Below are positions 32,876 to 44,609 of a DNA stretch of 64,000 nucleotides, in pieces. Source of the DNA: Cunninghamia lanceolata (lineage: Eukaryota; Streptophyta; Pinopsida; Cupressales; Cupressaceae); assembly GCA_027924645.1 (NCBI GenBank), contig BSBN01001687.1, positions 4,650,001-4,714,000 of the forward strand, written 5' to 3'. The position numbers and the translations under genes are program-made. Each line of letters begins with the position of its first letter. The first letter of the stretch is position 1. Below the pieces are notes generated by a model. The model did no database searches and was not told the DNA's origin. It saw nothing but the letters and a program-made list of their open reading frames with translations.

Positions 32876-33732
32876 AGAGGAAAAGTCTATTTAGAACCAG
32901 ATGCAAATCAGAAGGTAAGTGTTGTAAGGTTGTAATTGATAGTGGTAGTTCAGATAGCCTAGTTTCGGAGGAGATGGCAACTAAGCTGAAGTTCGAAAGA
33001 TTGAAAAACCCTAATCCCTATTAGATGGCATGGATTCAGGATGATCATAAGGTATTGGTGAGTGAACAATGTTTGGTAAAATTTCATATTGGATCTTATC
33101 ATGACGAAGTCTTGTGTGATATTATGCCTATGGATGTTTTTTCATATCTTGTTGGGTAGACCTTGGCAATATAATAGAAAAGCAATACATGATGGGAGAA
33201 AGAATACATATACTATAACAACTAATGGAAAGAGAATTACCTTGATTCCTTTGGAGGATGATCCTAAGAGTGAAGTGTGTGGGAATGCTAGAATCTGCTT
33301 GTTAGATGGAAGGAAATTCCTGGATGGTTTGAGACATGAGAGTATGTGTTATGCCTTGATTCCTAAGAAACCTGAAGCATTGAAGAAAGAAACTAAAGAA
33401 GAACAACTGGAAGAGATAAGAGAATTGCTGACAGAGTATAAAGACATCATATTAGATAATGTACCTGAAGGATTACCACCTACAAGGAGTATCAGTCATC
33501 ATGTGGATCTTATACCTGGAGCGAGTTTGCCTAACAAAGAAGCACACCATATGACACTGACAGAGAATGAAGAGTTGAATAGACAGATACAAGAGTTGTT
33601 GAGAAAAAGGTTTGATCAGAGAGAGTTTGAGCACTTGTGTAGTACCTGTAGTGCTAGCACCGAAGAAGGATGGAGAATGGAGAATGTGTACTAATTTTGG
33701 AGCAATAAACAAGATCACAGTTAAGTATAGAT
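32876..33732 (+). pseudogene. pol: Chromovirus protease and N-terminal reverse transcriptase
   Basis: Aspartic protease around VVIDSGSSDSLVSEEM (32926-32975; active-site DSG intact), then HIGSYHDEVLCDI, with a frameshift near 33140-33160 before LLGRPWQYNRKAIHDGR. The linker ELLTEYKDIILDNVPEGLPP leads into the reverse transcriptase start (SISHHVDLIPGASLPN, then QIQELLRK). The frame breaks near 33620-33690 and stops inside ...NKITVKYR at 33731, where the nested element lies. It resumes at 41216 with FPLPRMDD. Confidence 0.9.
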
Positions 33733-34821
33733 TGTTGATAACTGAGAGGGGGGGGTGAATCAGTTATCCTAATTATTTCTTCTTTTGAACTTTCTTATTA
33801 ATCAATGTAGCATTGAATCAAACAAACAAACATTACCATGAAATGAAAAACACATGACACAGTATTTTTGACGTGGAAACCCTGTTAAGGGAGAAAACCA
33901 CGGGGTGATTAACCCAAAGATTATTCTCTGTTAGAAGAATAAGGAATTACAAAATGGCACTTGCCAATTAGGGCTCACTGCCCGAGCACAGTGCTCACAA
34001 AGAGGCCCACTGCCTACAAGGAGACACACTGTCTACAAAGTGATAAGAATCACAGTCTTGAACTGATTGGAAGCATCTACATATGCTGGAGTTCAGTTCC
34101 GGTTAGGCTCAGTACACTGATCTGCTGCACTTCATCTTTCCTCTGTTCTTTATTCTGCTATCCTTTCACATACTGGATCTTTCTTACTACTTCTGCTCTG
34201 TTCTGCACTTATTCGCATATACCTACACACAATTCCTATCTTCACAACTAAATCCATCCTCTATATATATCCGCACAAGTAATTTCATCACCTTTCTAGT
34301 CGGCATCCGGAACAGTCTAGTTTCTTACAAACTCTGTTCTGTCGGCTGAATCCTTGCTCACCAAGCAATGCGGATCAAGCATATACTTGTAGATATCATT
34401 AATCATGTTGGCCAAACATGATTCATGCCTTCACAACCTTTACCATCAACAGTAACACATCCGGAAAATAGTCTGATACTCTGTCAGTCAGTTCTTCCTC
34501 TGTTCTCACTCTCTCAGGAATCCGGTACTCAACTATTCATATCTTTTTCTTTGTTCATCACCGGAGGCTAAATCCTTGGAATATACTACTCAAGGTAGTC
34601 CTCTTGACTTCCCCAAATCCGCACTGCACCAAGACACTTCCTCTGAGAGATCCGGACCAATCTGTCGGACCTTGCCACATGCTCTGTTCTTGTTCACCAG
34701 ACCACAACAATCTTCATTCTGACTTCCGGTAGGGACACACCATGACTTGCGGATATGTGGGATGACCTTTGTTGCCATCAATGACAACAACCATGAATCC
34801 ATATAGTGTCTCTTGCCAACA
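33733..34821 (-). repeat. 3' LTR of the pol-less element
   Basis: TGTTGATAACTGAGAGG...CTTGCCAACA. Carries the G-loop stem-loop (33737-33768), the GTGG/CCAC hairpin (33872-33902) and CTCACTG-type repeats (33980-34040). Next to it at 34822 the minus strand reads a polypurine tract (AAAGGGGGAGAT). Confidence 0.95.
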
Positions 34822-35053
34822 ATCTCCCCCTTTGGCATTGATGGCAACACTTAGTGAAAAATGACTAAGTGTTTACACTATGCTCCCCCTTTGCTGATGC
34901 TCTGTCTTTATATACAATTTCTGGAACTCCCCCTTAGTTGGATTCCTCATTTTTCACTGCTCCTCACTCCCCCTTTGACATCAATGGCAAAGGGTAGGGT
35001 CCGCACACCAAAATTTTCAAAAATTTTCTATACATAGCCGCATATTTACATAC

Positions 35054-38000
35054 TCACATATACTGAAGAATGTCTGCAAAAGATGTCTTCAGTTGGATCA
35101 GTTCTGTAGCCCAACTTTGCTTCATTCTATCCAAAATTGAAATGTGACCACTCAACAAAAATGCAAATGCATCTGCCCTTTTTAGATCTTTCGGATCACT
35201 TGTCTGGGCTGTGATTTGAGCTTCTGCTATGGCCTCATGCATGGCCTCTAGCTTAGGGACAATTAACCCCCTGAGCTCACTCAACCTGCTTATTCTATTT
35301 TTCCTTTCCTTCTCCAGTTTCTTGATTTCACTCAAGACTGCAATAGTCTGACATTCTTGATTTGTTATAGAGGAAGAAAGAGGATCAAAACTTTGAGACA
35401 AGCTTAGTAGTGTGTCCTCTTGCGCTTTTATTTTCTTCTCAATGTCCACTGTTACCTTGGACCAGGAGATACAAAATTTGTATATTTCACCGCCATCCTT
35501 AAGAGCATTTTCTAAGCTCTTTATCCCAATGTTCATGTTTCTCCTATCATTAATGATCAAACCCTGAACCTCGGAGAACCTTTTATCCAAAAACTCCTTT
35601 CGGACCTTTTCTTCAGCTGATTTTTCTAGAGATTCAAAATGTGTACTAACACTGCTGACTAAGGTTTTGAGATTACCGGAAGAGGAGGCTGCCGGATCTA
35701 TCTGGACCGATGGCATAATCTTCTCAAGCACTCCGGAGGCAGCCTCTATCAACTCACAGTCTTCCATATGAGACTTTAGGAGCTTTTCATTTGCCTTAGC
35801 ATTTGCAAATGAGGCTATCTTCATTGTCTGCACCGGAGAGAGGGAATCAAAGTTGAATGGGCCTTGTAGTAGCTCCGATTCATCGATCTCTATTGTTTCT
35901 TTGCTCAAAAATTGTTGAACAGTTTGTGCAGTGTCTCTTGCTGGAGACAGATGTTTCTTTTCTTCTGCAGTCTTGGAACTGTCCTTTGGGATTTTCTCTC
36001 CTTCCACATTCTTATCACTATCAGTCATGGTCTTCTCTGATGGAGTCTTCTCTTTCTCTGCACCCTTGGTACTGTCAACCTCTTTATCTTTCACCACTGC
36101 TTCCTCCTCTTGTAATTTCTCTTCTTCTTTGGATCCAGAGACTGTAGGGGAAACCGGAGGAGAGATGCTAGCCTGTTCATAGGCCACTTCTTCTGGAGCA
36201 GAGGGTTCCAAGTCCACAGCTGTTTCTGCACCTAAGTCCTCTACAACAGGAAGATTGAACCTTTTGAAGGCCTTCCGGAGGATCTCTTATGTCTCTTTGG
36301 CCACCTTGTCAGTTTCACCAAGCATGAGTTGATTCATCCTGGCTTTACTTCTGAACTCATCTTTGCAGTCTTTGAATATTATGTTCATTGTCTTGGGATC
36401 AATTTGAGGATATAGCTGAATAGCTATCTGCTCCCGGATCTCAAGATCTTTTGCATGAGCATTATTCTTTCTTATTTCTAATTCCTTTTCTAGGCTTTTA
36501 GGAATTAGAGATATGATCTCAATGAAAGCCTTATTGTATATGTTCAGATACTTGATTGTGGCTTCCTGCAGAATCTTTTGGTCAGCCTCATTGTAGTCAT
36601 CATAAAATTCAGTCATTGGTTGAAGGTTTCCATCCATCGTAACCGACTTGATTACACTCTCTAGAGACAGAGTGGGCTTTTCAACAAATACCTCTGCCAT
36701 TTCATCCTTGTCTTGACCTATGGAGGGTTTACCAGATCCTTTCTTCTTCTGCTTCTTTATTTCTTTTACTCCCTCATCTGACTCAGTTTCCTCTTCATCC
36801 TTTTGGCTTTCATAAGCCCTTGTGGCTTTTGTCTTAGATCTTTTACCGGATGCCTGGACTTCCGGTTTTGAACTTTTGGTTGTGGGAGGTGCAGATCTTT
36901 TTGATGATCTGGTCCAGGTGGAAGTTTCAACCGGAACACTTTCTTTACTTTTCTTTTCTTCCTCAGCCTTTCTCCTCTTTTCCCGGCTGGCATCAAGTGC
37001 CTCTTTTGAGATGCCTAGGCCTTGAGCAATATGCTCTACTTCTTTTCTCACCTTCCTCTTTATCTCAGGTTCCCTGAGTTCTACATGGATCTTTACACTC
37101 AGCTCCTCAAAGGTTCCAAACCTTTCTGCCTTTGGATCTTTGGGCTGACTTAGCATGTGTTGAACATGCAGCTCCACTATCTGTTCATCCACTTCATACC
37201 CCATGGGCATGATCCAGACAGTCCTTGGCTCCACTGCCTCCATTAGGCACTGATCAGTGTCCACCATAAAGCACACTGAGTCTTTGTATTTTTCAACAAG
37301 AGACTGGGGAATTCTTTCTCTTGCTTGCATCATGCTTTGGAAGTTTTTGAAGTATCCCCATAGGGCTGTATTTCTTGCTTTGGCATCCCCAAGCCCATGT
37401 AGATAGTCTCTTATTTGTACTGCAACAGGTTTGTCATTCTGCCATGCCCATCCATTTGATCCGGGCAGCTCATTCATGAAGTAGAAGAATAGACATAATA
37501 TAAGAGTACCATACTTAAAGGAATTCTTCTTGTCCTTCTTGATTTTCTGTATATTTTCCATTAATTGGCTTAAGAGCAGTTCGTAGAGATCATATTCTGC
37601 ATTCTTCCTTAGCATTTCATAGGCAGTATACACTGCAGTTCCAGATACAGAATTCTCCCTGCTGGAGTGATAGATCTTGTATCCTATTATCATGGACGCA
37701 TACTTGATATCCGGATCAGAAATATCTTCAATGGTCATTGCCCTCTTATCAAATTTTGATCCGGTGGCCTCAGTTACAATGTTATTTTTGACAGATTTGA
37801 GGATAGGTATCCCTCCGGAAGAGTATAGACCAGTTACTGCTCTAATTGCCTCTTTTGTGATCTTGCAGGGTCTATCCAGCCATAGGAAGTTGTCATGCAT
37901 CCTGCTCAGTACATACCGGACCCATTCATCTTCTTCAAAGCAGGGGAAATGAATGAATTGATCAAATTATTTCTTCTGGATACCCTTATACTCTGGTTTA

Positions 38001-38221
38001 AGCTCAAAAGCATTGTCTATCAGTTGTTTGTGATAGAGATCTCTCAATTTGAATTCCTCAATGCTTGCATGTATGTAAACCCTAATGTCTTCTGTGTGTA
38101 AAACTCCGTGAGGAACACTGGAAAATGCTCCTAAGGGATCTACCTCCAATGACTTGTATGGATGTTTCTTAAATTCAGGTCGGGGCCTATCTGAGATTTT
38201 TACTATATTTGGAGTAGCCAT
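35054..38221 (-). pseudogene. Long ORF of unknown function in the pol-less retroelement (two nonsense codons)
   Basis: One continuous frame of 1,056 codons from ATG 38221 (MATPNIVKISDRP) to a stop at 35054, broken only by TAA at 37967-37969 (codon 85) and 36287-36289 (codon 645). Residues ~100-400 form a folded-looking helical domain (FLWLDRPCKITKEAIRAVTG, IIGYKIYHSSREN, SFKYGTLILCLFFYFMNELP, ARNTALWGYFKNF, MPMGYEVDEQIVELHVQHML). Next is a highly basic, Lys/Ser-rich stretch with nuclear-signal-like runs (~400-500), then helical and coiled-coil segments to the end. The first domain recalls the putative plant transposon protein domain found in other plant retroelements; that is a memory-level match. 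No protease, polymerase or nuclease motif is seen. It may aid packaging or nuclear steps, but function is unknown. Confidence 0.75.
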
Positions 38222-38875
38222 TTCTTCAAAAGATTTGTAGCAAGATATCGAAAGTGGAAAATACCTTTTGCGTCTTCGGTTGCACAGAGTAGCTGGATTG
38301 ATTTCTGTATGTAATGACTTCGGCAGGAGATCTTCGGTGATCTTGATGAATTTTGTTTCAGAGCTCCGCTTTTCGCTTCTTCTTGGATGTGGAATGATCA
38401 AATGATTGTTGAGAAATCCCTTATATCATTTCGCAAACCCTAATATCTGTTTGCAATAAATGCTTCACCTATATTATTCCGGTTTGCCTTGTCCGGATAG
38501 CTTGGAGTATCCCGGATCAGTCCTGATCTATGAACATCATGCGGATCTTTTAATCATGAATAAATCGAGATGACACATTACAAGAACATCCCAAACATTC
38601 TGTCCAGTCCGCAGAGTAAAATAATGTACTTCCGGATCTCTCCGGACCCTTTTGTAGTCCTCTGTCATTCTGGAGCATCTCCCGGAACAGGTCTTTACTT
38701 GATCGATCACAACTTCTTTATATCTTCATGCGGACCTCTGAAATCTTGTCTGGATCATCTCAGGACTGGTATCTTCAAACCCTTTACTCTGCATCTCGTG
38801 TCACATCCAGCACCACTTGATTGGCTGGGGGAACAGGTTTTTCTTTGAGTCTCCCCCTGAGCCAGAGCTCACTTT

Positions 38876-40054
38876 TTAATTTCCGGAAGAAATATCAGCA
38901 CTAGAGTCTGGTGCGGATCCAACCTCTACATTCTCTGAACTTTTCTTCACCCAAATCTTGTTCATCTGATTCCTAACTTCATTCGCATTCATCTTTTGTT
39001 TACCCTTGTCTTGATTCTGATTATACACCGGACCTCTTTTGTCCTGATTCTTGCTTCTGCAGACTTTAGCATTATGACCAGACCTATTACAGATTTGGCA
39101 AATAACATTTCTTTGCATATTTGACTGATAACCTCTTGATCTGCATTGATTAGCCATATGACCTACTCTATTGCATGTAAAACATCTACCATTGAATGAT
39201 TTGTTTACTTGCATATTTCTACATTCATGAGACTTGTGTCCATACCTTTTGCAGTTAAAGCACTGTCCGGAGAAGGATGGATTAGTTTGATTCATCCTTT
39301 TTCTGCACTGATTAGCTTTGTGACCAAAGTGATTGCAGTTGTGGCGGTATCCATTGAAAGATGGATATCTTTGAGCATTGGGCTGTCTTACCGGAGGTCT
39401 TCTAGGCCTATTCCTTGGATTTTCTGATCCAAAATTCTTTTGACCGGATCCGGAGCTTTCTCCTTTCTCATATCCCAAACCATACTTGTCATCTGTCCTC
39501 TTTTGACTACCAAGAAGAACTTCAAGTTGAGCAGAACTTATCTTGAATTTCTCTTTATATTCATTTGCTGTTTGAAGGTCTCTTTTGAGAGAGACAATTT
39601 GATCCTCAAGTTTTTCTTCATTATCTTTGGCATCTTCAAGATCAGATTCAAGATGTCTGATAATTCTGTCCATCTGAAGGCATTCTTCTGATTTCTCCTT
39701 AAGAGATTGTCTTAGATTGTCTTCAGTTTTTCTTTTCTCTTTAATCTCTTGAGTAAACTTTATAGTTCCTGATTCCATTTCATGTCTTAACATAATGGCT
39801 TCTTTTGATAACTTTTCACATAACTTGGTTTTCTCAGTCAATTCTTCATTTGTATTGCTTTCTTCACTTTGTCTTGCCAATTGTTGGAGCAGCTCCTTTC
39901 TCTTTTTCATAGAGAGACTTAATTTGTCCTTTAATTCTCTCATGAATTCATCAGCCTGTTTGAGTCTTTCCTTTAATTCATTGACTTCAGAATTTGACTG
40001 TTCAAGATCCTCAAGGGCAGTCTTGAGTTGCTCCCTTAAACCATATGCATCCAT
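38876..40054 (-). CDS. Gag-like coiled-coil protein with multiple zinc knuckles
   Basis: Intact 392-residue frame. Residues 1-~185 are an unbroken coiled coil (ALEDLEQSNSEVNELKERL through EYKEKFKISSAQLEVL). Residues ~205-240 are Arg/Pro/Asn-rich. Then come four CCHC-type knuckles: the first is damaged (RHNCNHFGHKANQC, leading Cys lost), the other three are complete (CFNCKRYGHKSHEC, CFTCNRVGHMANQC, CQICNRSGHNAKVC). The C-terminal tail is polar. It resembles the nucleocapsid half of a copia Gag without the usual capsid-like domain. It lies right after the primer site and 655 bp before the long ORF. It likely binds the element's RNA and multimerises. Upstream codons to ~40085 are also open, so the start could be earlier. 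Confidence 0.8.
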   Translation of the reverse strand: MDAYGLREQLKTALEDLEQSNSEVNELKERLKQADEFMRELKDKLSLSMKKRKELLQQLARQSEESNTNEELTEKTKLCEKLSKEAIMLRHEMESGTIKFTQEIKEKRKTEDNLRQSLKEKSEECLQMDRIIRHLESDLEDAKDNEEKLEDQIVSLKRDLQTANEYKEKFKISSAQLEVLLGSQKRTDDKYGLGYEKGESSGSGQKNFGSENPRNRPRRPPVRQPNAQRYPSFNGYRHNCNHFGHKANQCRKRMNQTNPSFSGQCFNCKRYGHKSHECRNMQVNKSFNGRCFTCNRVGHMANQCRSRGYQSNMQRNVICQICNRSGHNAKVCRSKNQDKRGPVYNQNQDKGKQKMNANEVRNQMNKIWVKKSSENVEVGSAPDSSADISSGN

Positions 40055-40105
40055 TTGAACTCCCAGATCTTCCTCAAGCTGTTAGGCTCTATTAGGAGGA
40101 ACTTA

Positions 40106-40117
40106 GCTCTGATACCA
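40106..40117 (-). other. Primer binding site of the pol-less element
   Basis: Minus strand TGGTATCAGAGC, a complete tRNA-Met-type site, two bases from the 5' LTR edge at 40120. Confidence 0.93.
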
Positions 40118-40119
40118 AT

Positions 40120-41210
40120 TGTTGATAACTGAGAGGGGGGGGTAAATCAGTTATCCTAATTATTTCTTCTTTTGAACTTTCTTATTAATCAATGCAGCAT
40201 TGAATCAAACAAACAAACATTACCATGAAATGAAAAACACATGACACAGTATTTTTGACGTGGAAACCCTGTTAAGGGAGAAAACCACGGGGTGATTAAC
40301 CCAAAGATTATTCTCTGTTAGAAGAATAAGGAATTACAAAATGGCACTTGCCAATTAGGGCTCACTGCTCGAGCACACTGCTCACAAAGAGGCCCACTGC
40401 CTACAAGGAGACACACTGTCTACAAAGTGATAAGAATCACAGTCTTGAACTGATTGGAAGCATCTACATATGCTGGAGTTCAGTTCCGGTTAGGCTCAGT
40501 ACACTGATCTGCTGCACTTCATCTTTCCTCTGTTCTTTATTCTGCTATCCTTTCACATACCGGATCTTTCTTACTACTTCTGCTCTGTTTTGCACTTATT
40601 CGCATATACCTGCACACAATTCCTATCTTCACAACTAAATCCATCCTCTATATATATCCGCACAAGTAATTTCATCACCTTTCTAGTCGGCATCCGGAAC
40701 AGTCTAGTTTCTTACAAAGTCTGTTCTGTCGGCTGAATCCTTGCTCACCAAGCAATGCGGATCAAGCATATACTTGTAGATATCATTAATCATGTCGGCC
40801 AAACATGATTCATGCCTTCACAACCTTTACCATCAACAGTAACACATCCAGAAAATAGTCTGATACTCTGTCAGTCAGTTCTTCCTCTGTTCTCACTGTC
40901 TCTCAGGAATCTGGTACTCAACTATTCATATCTTTTTCTTTGTTCATCACCGGAGGCTAAATCCTTGGAATATACTACTCAAGGTAGTCCTCTTGACTTC
41001 CCCAAATCCACACTGCACCAAGACACTTCCTCTGAGAGATCCGGACCAATCTGTCGGACCTTGCCACATGCTCTGTTCTTGTTCACCGGACCACAACAAT
41101 CTTCATTCTGACTTCCGGTAGAGACACACCATGACTTGCGGATATGTGGGATGACCTTTGTTTCCATCAATGACAACAACCATGAATCCATATAGTGTCT
41201 CTTGCCAACA
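40120..41210 (-). repeat. 5' LTR of the pol-less element
   Basis: 1,091 bp, same ends as 33733-34821 and very similar along its length; differences include an extra TG near 40898 and C/T or A/G swaps, mostly at CpG-type sites (for example CCGG to CTGG). Confidence 0.95.
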
Positions 41211-41215
41211 TAGAT

Positions 41216-43503
41216 TTCCTTTACCTAGGATGGATGATATCATGGATTGTTTGAGTGGAGAAAAACATTTGACAAAGATAGACTTGAAGAGTGGATACTA
41301 TCAGATTAGGATCAGAGTCTAAGGTGATGAATGGAAGATTGCTTTTAAGACAAATGAAGGATTGTATGAGTGGTTAGTGATGCCTTTTGGATTGACAAAT
41401 GCACTGAGTACTTTCATGAGATTGATGAATGAAGTTCTGAAGAAACTCTTGGATAAGTTTGTGATTGTATACTTGGATGATATTCTAATTTTCAGTAAGA
41501 GAAAAGAAGAACATTTGTGGCATATTAAACAAGTTTTGTAGAGGTTGAGAGAAGAGAAATCGCTAATAAACATCAAGAAATGTAGTTTCATGAAGGAGAA
41601 GTTGGTATATTTGGGATTTGTGATTTATACGGAAGGATTGAAGACAGACCCTAAGAAAGTGAGAGCAATTGTTGAATGGTCTACACCGAAGAGCATTGGA
41701 GAGGTTAGATCATTTCATGGATTGGCTAGTTTCTACTAGAAGTTCATCAAAAATTTTAGTTCAGTTTGTAATCCTATGACAGAGACAATGAGAGGTGACA
41801 TAAAAGATTTTAAGTGGACATCATGAGCAGACAAAAGTTTTGAACTATTGAAGCAGAAAGTGACAGAGCAACCTATTTTGGCATTACTAGATTTCAATAA
41901 GGTATTTCAAGTTGACTGTGATGCAAGTGGAAATGCAATTGGAGTAGTGTTAAGTTAAGAAGGTAGACCTGTAGTATATTTTAGTGAGAAGTTGAATGAT
42001 GCAAGGAGAAGATATTCAGTTTGTGATCAGGAGTTCTATGCCATAATTCAAGCCTTGAAGAAATGGAGACATAACTTGTTGCTTAAGGAGTTTGTGTTGT
42101 ATTTAGATTATCAAGCTTTGTAGTATTTAAATAGTCAAGGTAAGTTGAATCAGAGACATATGAGATGGGTAGAGTTCATGCAGAGTTATACATTTGTGTT
42201 GAAGCATAGGAGTGGAAAATCAAATAAAGTTGTTGATGCATTTAGTAGAAGAAGAAACTTGTTGACATAAATGAGAGTTGAAGTGTTGGGTTTTGATGAA
42301 TTGAAGAACATGTATGAGGGAGACACTGATTTTGCAGAACCTTGGAAAGCATGTAAGGAACCTATTGTAGCAGATAGGGGTAAGTGGTTGGATTATTTCA
42401 TTCAAGAAGATATGTTGTTCAAAGGAATTCAGTTGTGCATACCTAGAAGTTCAATGATAGACAATTTGATCAAGAAGAAGCATAGTGGTGGACTGGCAAG
42501 ACACTTTGGCATTGATAAGATAGTGGCTTTGGTGAGTGAAAATTACTTTTGGCCTTAGATACACATGGATGTTCAGATATTTGTGCAAAGTTGTAGAGTT
42601 TTTCAAGTTGCAAAAGGAAGTAGTCATAACACTGGATTGTATAAACCTTTGACAGTACCGGAGAGACCGTGGGAAGACATAAGTGTGGATTTTGTAATGG
42701 GATTACCTAAGACACAGACAGGACATGATTCAATATTTGTTGTGGTTGAAAGATTTCCAAAGATGGCTCATTTCATACCTTGCAAGAAGACAACTGATGC
42801 AGTGCATGTAGCTGACCTATTTTTCAAGGAGATTGTGAGATTGCATGGATTACCTAGGAGTATAGTTTCAGATAGAGATACAAAGTTTGTTGGATACTTT
42901 TGGAGGACACTTTGAAAGAATATGAAGATAGATTTGAAGTTTAGTTCAACTTTTCATCCACGGACAGATGGGCAGACAGAGGTAGTGAATAGGAGTTTGG
43001 GAAACTTGTTGAGATGTTTGGTTGGAGAGAAAATCGGAAGTTGGGACTTGATTCTTTCACAAGTAGAATTTGCATACAACAATTCAGTCAATAGGAGTAC
43101 CGGAAGAACACCTTTTGAGATTGTTACCAGAGCAAATCCTAGAGGAGTTGCAGAATTAAGAGACATCAACATGGAAGAAAAGAGGAGTACAGAAGTAGAG
43201 GAATTTGTAGATCATATGAAGATAGTGCATAATTAGTTGAAGAAGCATTTGGAGAAAATGAACAGTAAGTACAAAGAGAAGGAAAATGAGAAGAGAAGAC
43301 ACAAAGAATTTAAAGAGGGAGATGAAGTAATGGTATATTTGAGAAAAGAAAGATTTCCAGTTGGGAGATATAACAAGTTGAAGATGAAGAAGTTTGGACC
43401 TTGTACGATACTCAGGAAATTTGATTCAGGAAATGCATATGAAGTGGATTTATCAGAGACATTGGGTATATCACCTATTTTCAACATTGTAGACCTTTAT
43501 TAG
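41216..43503 (+). pseudogene. pol: Chromovirus reverse transcriptase, RNase H and integrase
   Basis: Continues from 33732. Reverse transcriptase: [44 protein letters not shown] and catalytic [11 protein letters not shown] (about 41465-41497, YLDD intact), then CSFMKEKLVYLGFVI. RNase [18 protein letters not shown] (41908 on), YSVCDQEFYAIIQALKKWRH, GKSNKVVDAFSRR. Integrase: zinc-binding HSGGLARHFG and [10 protein letters not shown] (42483-42620; the second Cys of the CxxC is Phe), the D-D-E core starting [20 protein letters not shown] (42675 on), [14 protein letters not shown] (42860-42905), HPRTDGQTEVVNRSLGNLLR and then a C-terminal [14 protein letters not shown]. Stops at about 41321, 41541, 41737, 41824, 41956, 42121, 42268, 42556, 42913 and 43234. 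Confidence 0.93.
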
Positions 43504-43577
43504 CATCATGAAGCAAAGTTCAGTGACAGCATGGAAGAAGATTTGAAGAAATAGTTACCATAGCAAGCACTAGAATA

Positions 43578-43733
43578 ATTGAAGTCATTTTGGATGGTAG
43601 AGTTGGACGCAGCACTAGAGGAAGACAATACAAAGAATATCTTATGAAGTGGAAATTTAGATCGATAGAAGATTCATCTTGGATTTCTCAAGTTGAGGTG
43701 GAACATCTTGGTTCTCCCCTAGCCCCGGGAAAG
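43578..43733 (+). pseudogene. Integrase C-terminal chromodomain
   Basis: In a frame shifted from the integrase core: IEVILDGRVGRSTRGRQYKE followed by YLMKWKFRSIEDSSWISQVE. The YLxKWK...W pattern marks a chromodomain, which in chromoviruses steers integration to histone-marked chromatin. It ends shortly before the 3' LTR. Confidence 0.8.
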
Positions 43734-43767
43734 TGAGGGACTCACTTTTTCAATAACCCTGGATGTC

Positions 43768-44604
43768 TGATGCAAGAACATCCCTAGTTCAAGAGCAGTC
43801 TTGCATCAACCAAAAATATTTGTATTTCAATTTGTTTGCAGTTCAGTTTGTTTCTTTTCATTTTCTAGTTTAGTCTAGGCAATTCAGTAGGAAAAAATTT
43901 AGCTTATGGTCCGGTTTTGGCATTTCACATCTTGGGGATCTGGACTTAGTATCTATAATCATTCATCTACATCATGTCAAGAATTCAGAGCATTTGGATT
44001 AGTTACCAGAAATTTATCGCTACCAGAAGATCATCTATTTTCTCAGAGAAGAGCATTCTAACAGTTCCTGATAATCAGCTAAAGGAGAAGGCTTGCGGAT
44101 CATTCCTTGACTTGCGGATCTTAATGACACATCATTCAATGATCCTTGGTTCGTGGCCAACCCCCCCGAAGGTCCGTACATTGTTCCATTTGCTTGAGGG
44201 CGTGTTCTATGCATTTAGGTCTGACCTATCTGTATTCACACATTATAGCTCTTCATTGGAGTTTGTGACCTTCCTTAGCTGACGCAGAGGAATATAATGG
44301 TTTGAAAATGATATATATTGATGTAATAGATCCATAGGAAGATAGCATTCACATAAGAAAGATCTAATAGTTTAGATTTTGTGCAAGAGGACTTTAAAGC
44401 TTTATCTTGCGCATGTATGTAATCAGGCCTATAAGCCAAATCGTAAGCACACATGTTGCTAGCCAGAATGTATTTGAATTCTTTGATATACTGAATGACT
44501 AAATCTGCGTATGTTCTATATTCTTGTGTTGTTTCTGTTGTGTTTACTCTTGTTGCACGGTTCAGACAGTTCATTCTGTGAACCCTCCTACCGTGATTGC
44601 ACCA
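43768..44604 (+). repeat. Chromovirus 3' LTR
   Basis: Begins TGATGCAAGAACATCC, ends GATTGCACCA; 837 bp, followed by AGTTT. Matches 30643-31465 with scattered differences and some small insertions (for example near 43875-43905). Confidence 0.92.
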
Positions 44605-44609
44605 AGTTT

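Larger units (their letters stand above)
33733..41210 (-). mobile_element. Young non-autonomous LTR retrotransposon without pol (LARD-like)
   Basis: LTRs of ~1.09 kb at 33733-34821 (3') and 40120-41210 (5'), duplication TAGAT at 33728-33732 and 41211-41215, primer site and polypurine tract in place on the minus strand. Inside are only two coding regions: a coiled-coil zinc-knuckle Gag-like protein (40054-38876) and a ~1,055-codon frame of unknown function (38221-35054). No protease, reverse transcriptase, RNase H or integrase. By eye the LTRs differ at roughly 15 positions, so this is among the youngest insertions here. It must rely on enzymes in trans; its LTR head resembles that of the copia-2 element at 49329. 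Confidence 0.92.
30643..44604 (+). mobile_element. Ty3/gypsy chromovirus, nearly full length, interrupted
   Basis: LTRs at 30643-31465 and 43768-44604, target duplication AGTTT at 30638-30642 and 44605-44609, tRNA-Met-type primer site at 31468. Order: gag with zinc knuckle, protease, reverse transcriptase, RNase H, integrase, chromodomain. This protein order (integrase last) and the chromodomain place it in the chromoviruses. About 6.5 kb without the nested element (33733-41210 plus duplicated TAGAT). Several in-frame stops make it non-autonomous. Confidence 0.95.

Noticed and set aside
35054..38221. Independent host gene between the LTRs
   Set aside because: It sits between a matching LTR pair with primer site, polypurine tract and target duplication, in the element's orientation, so it is treated as element-encoded (captured origin remains possible).
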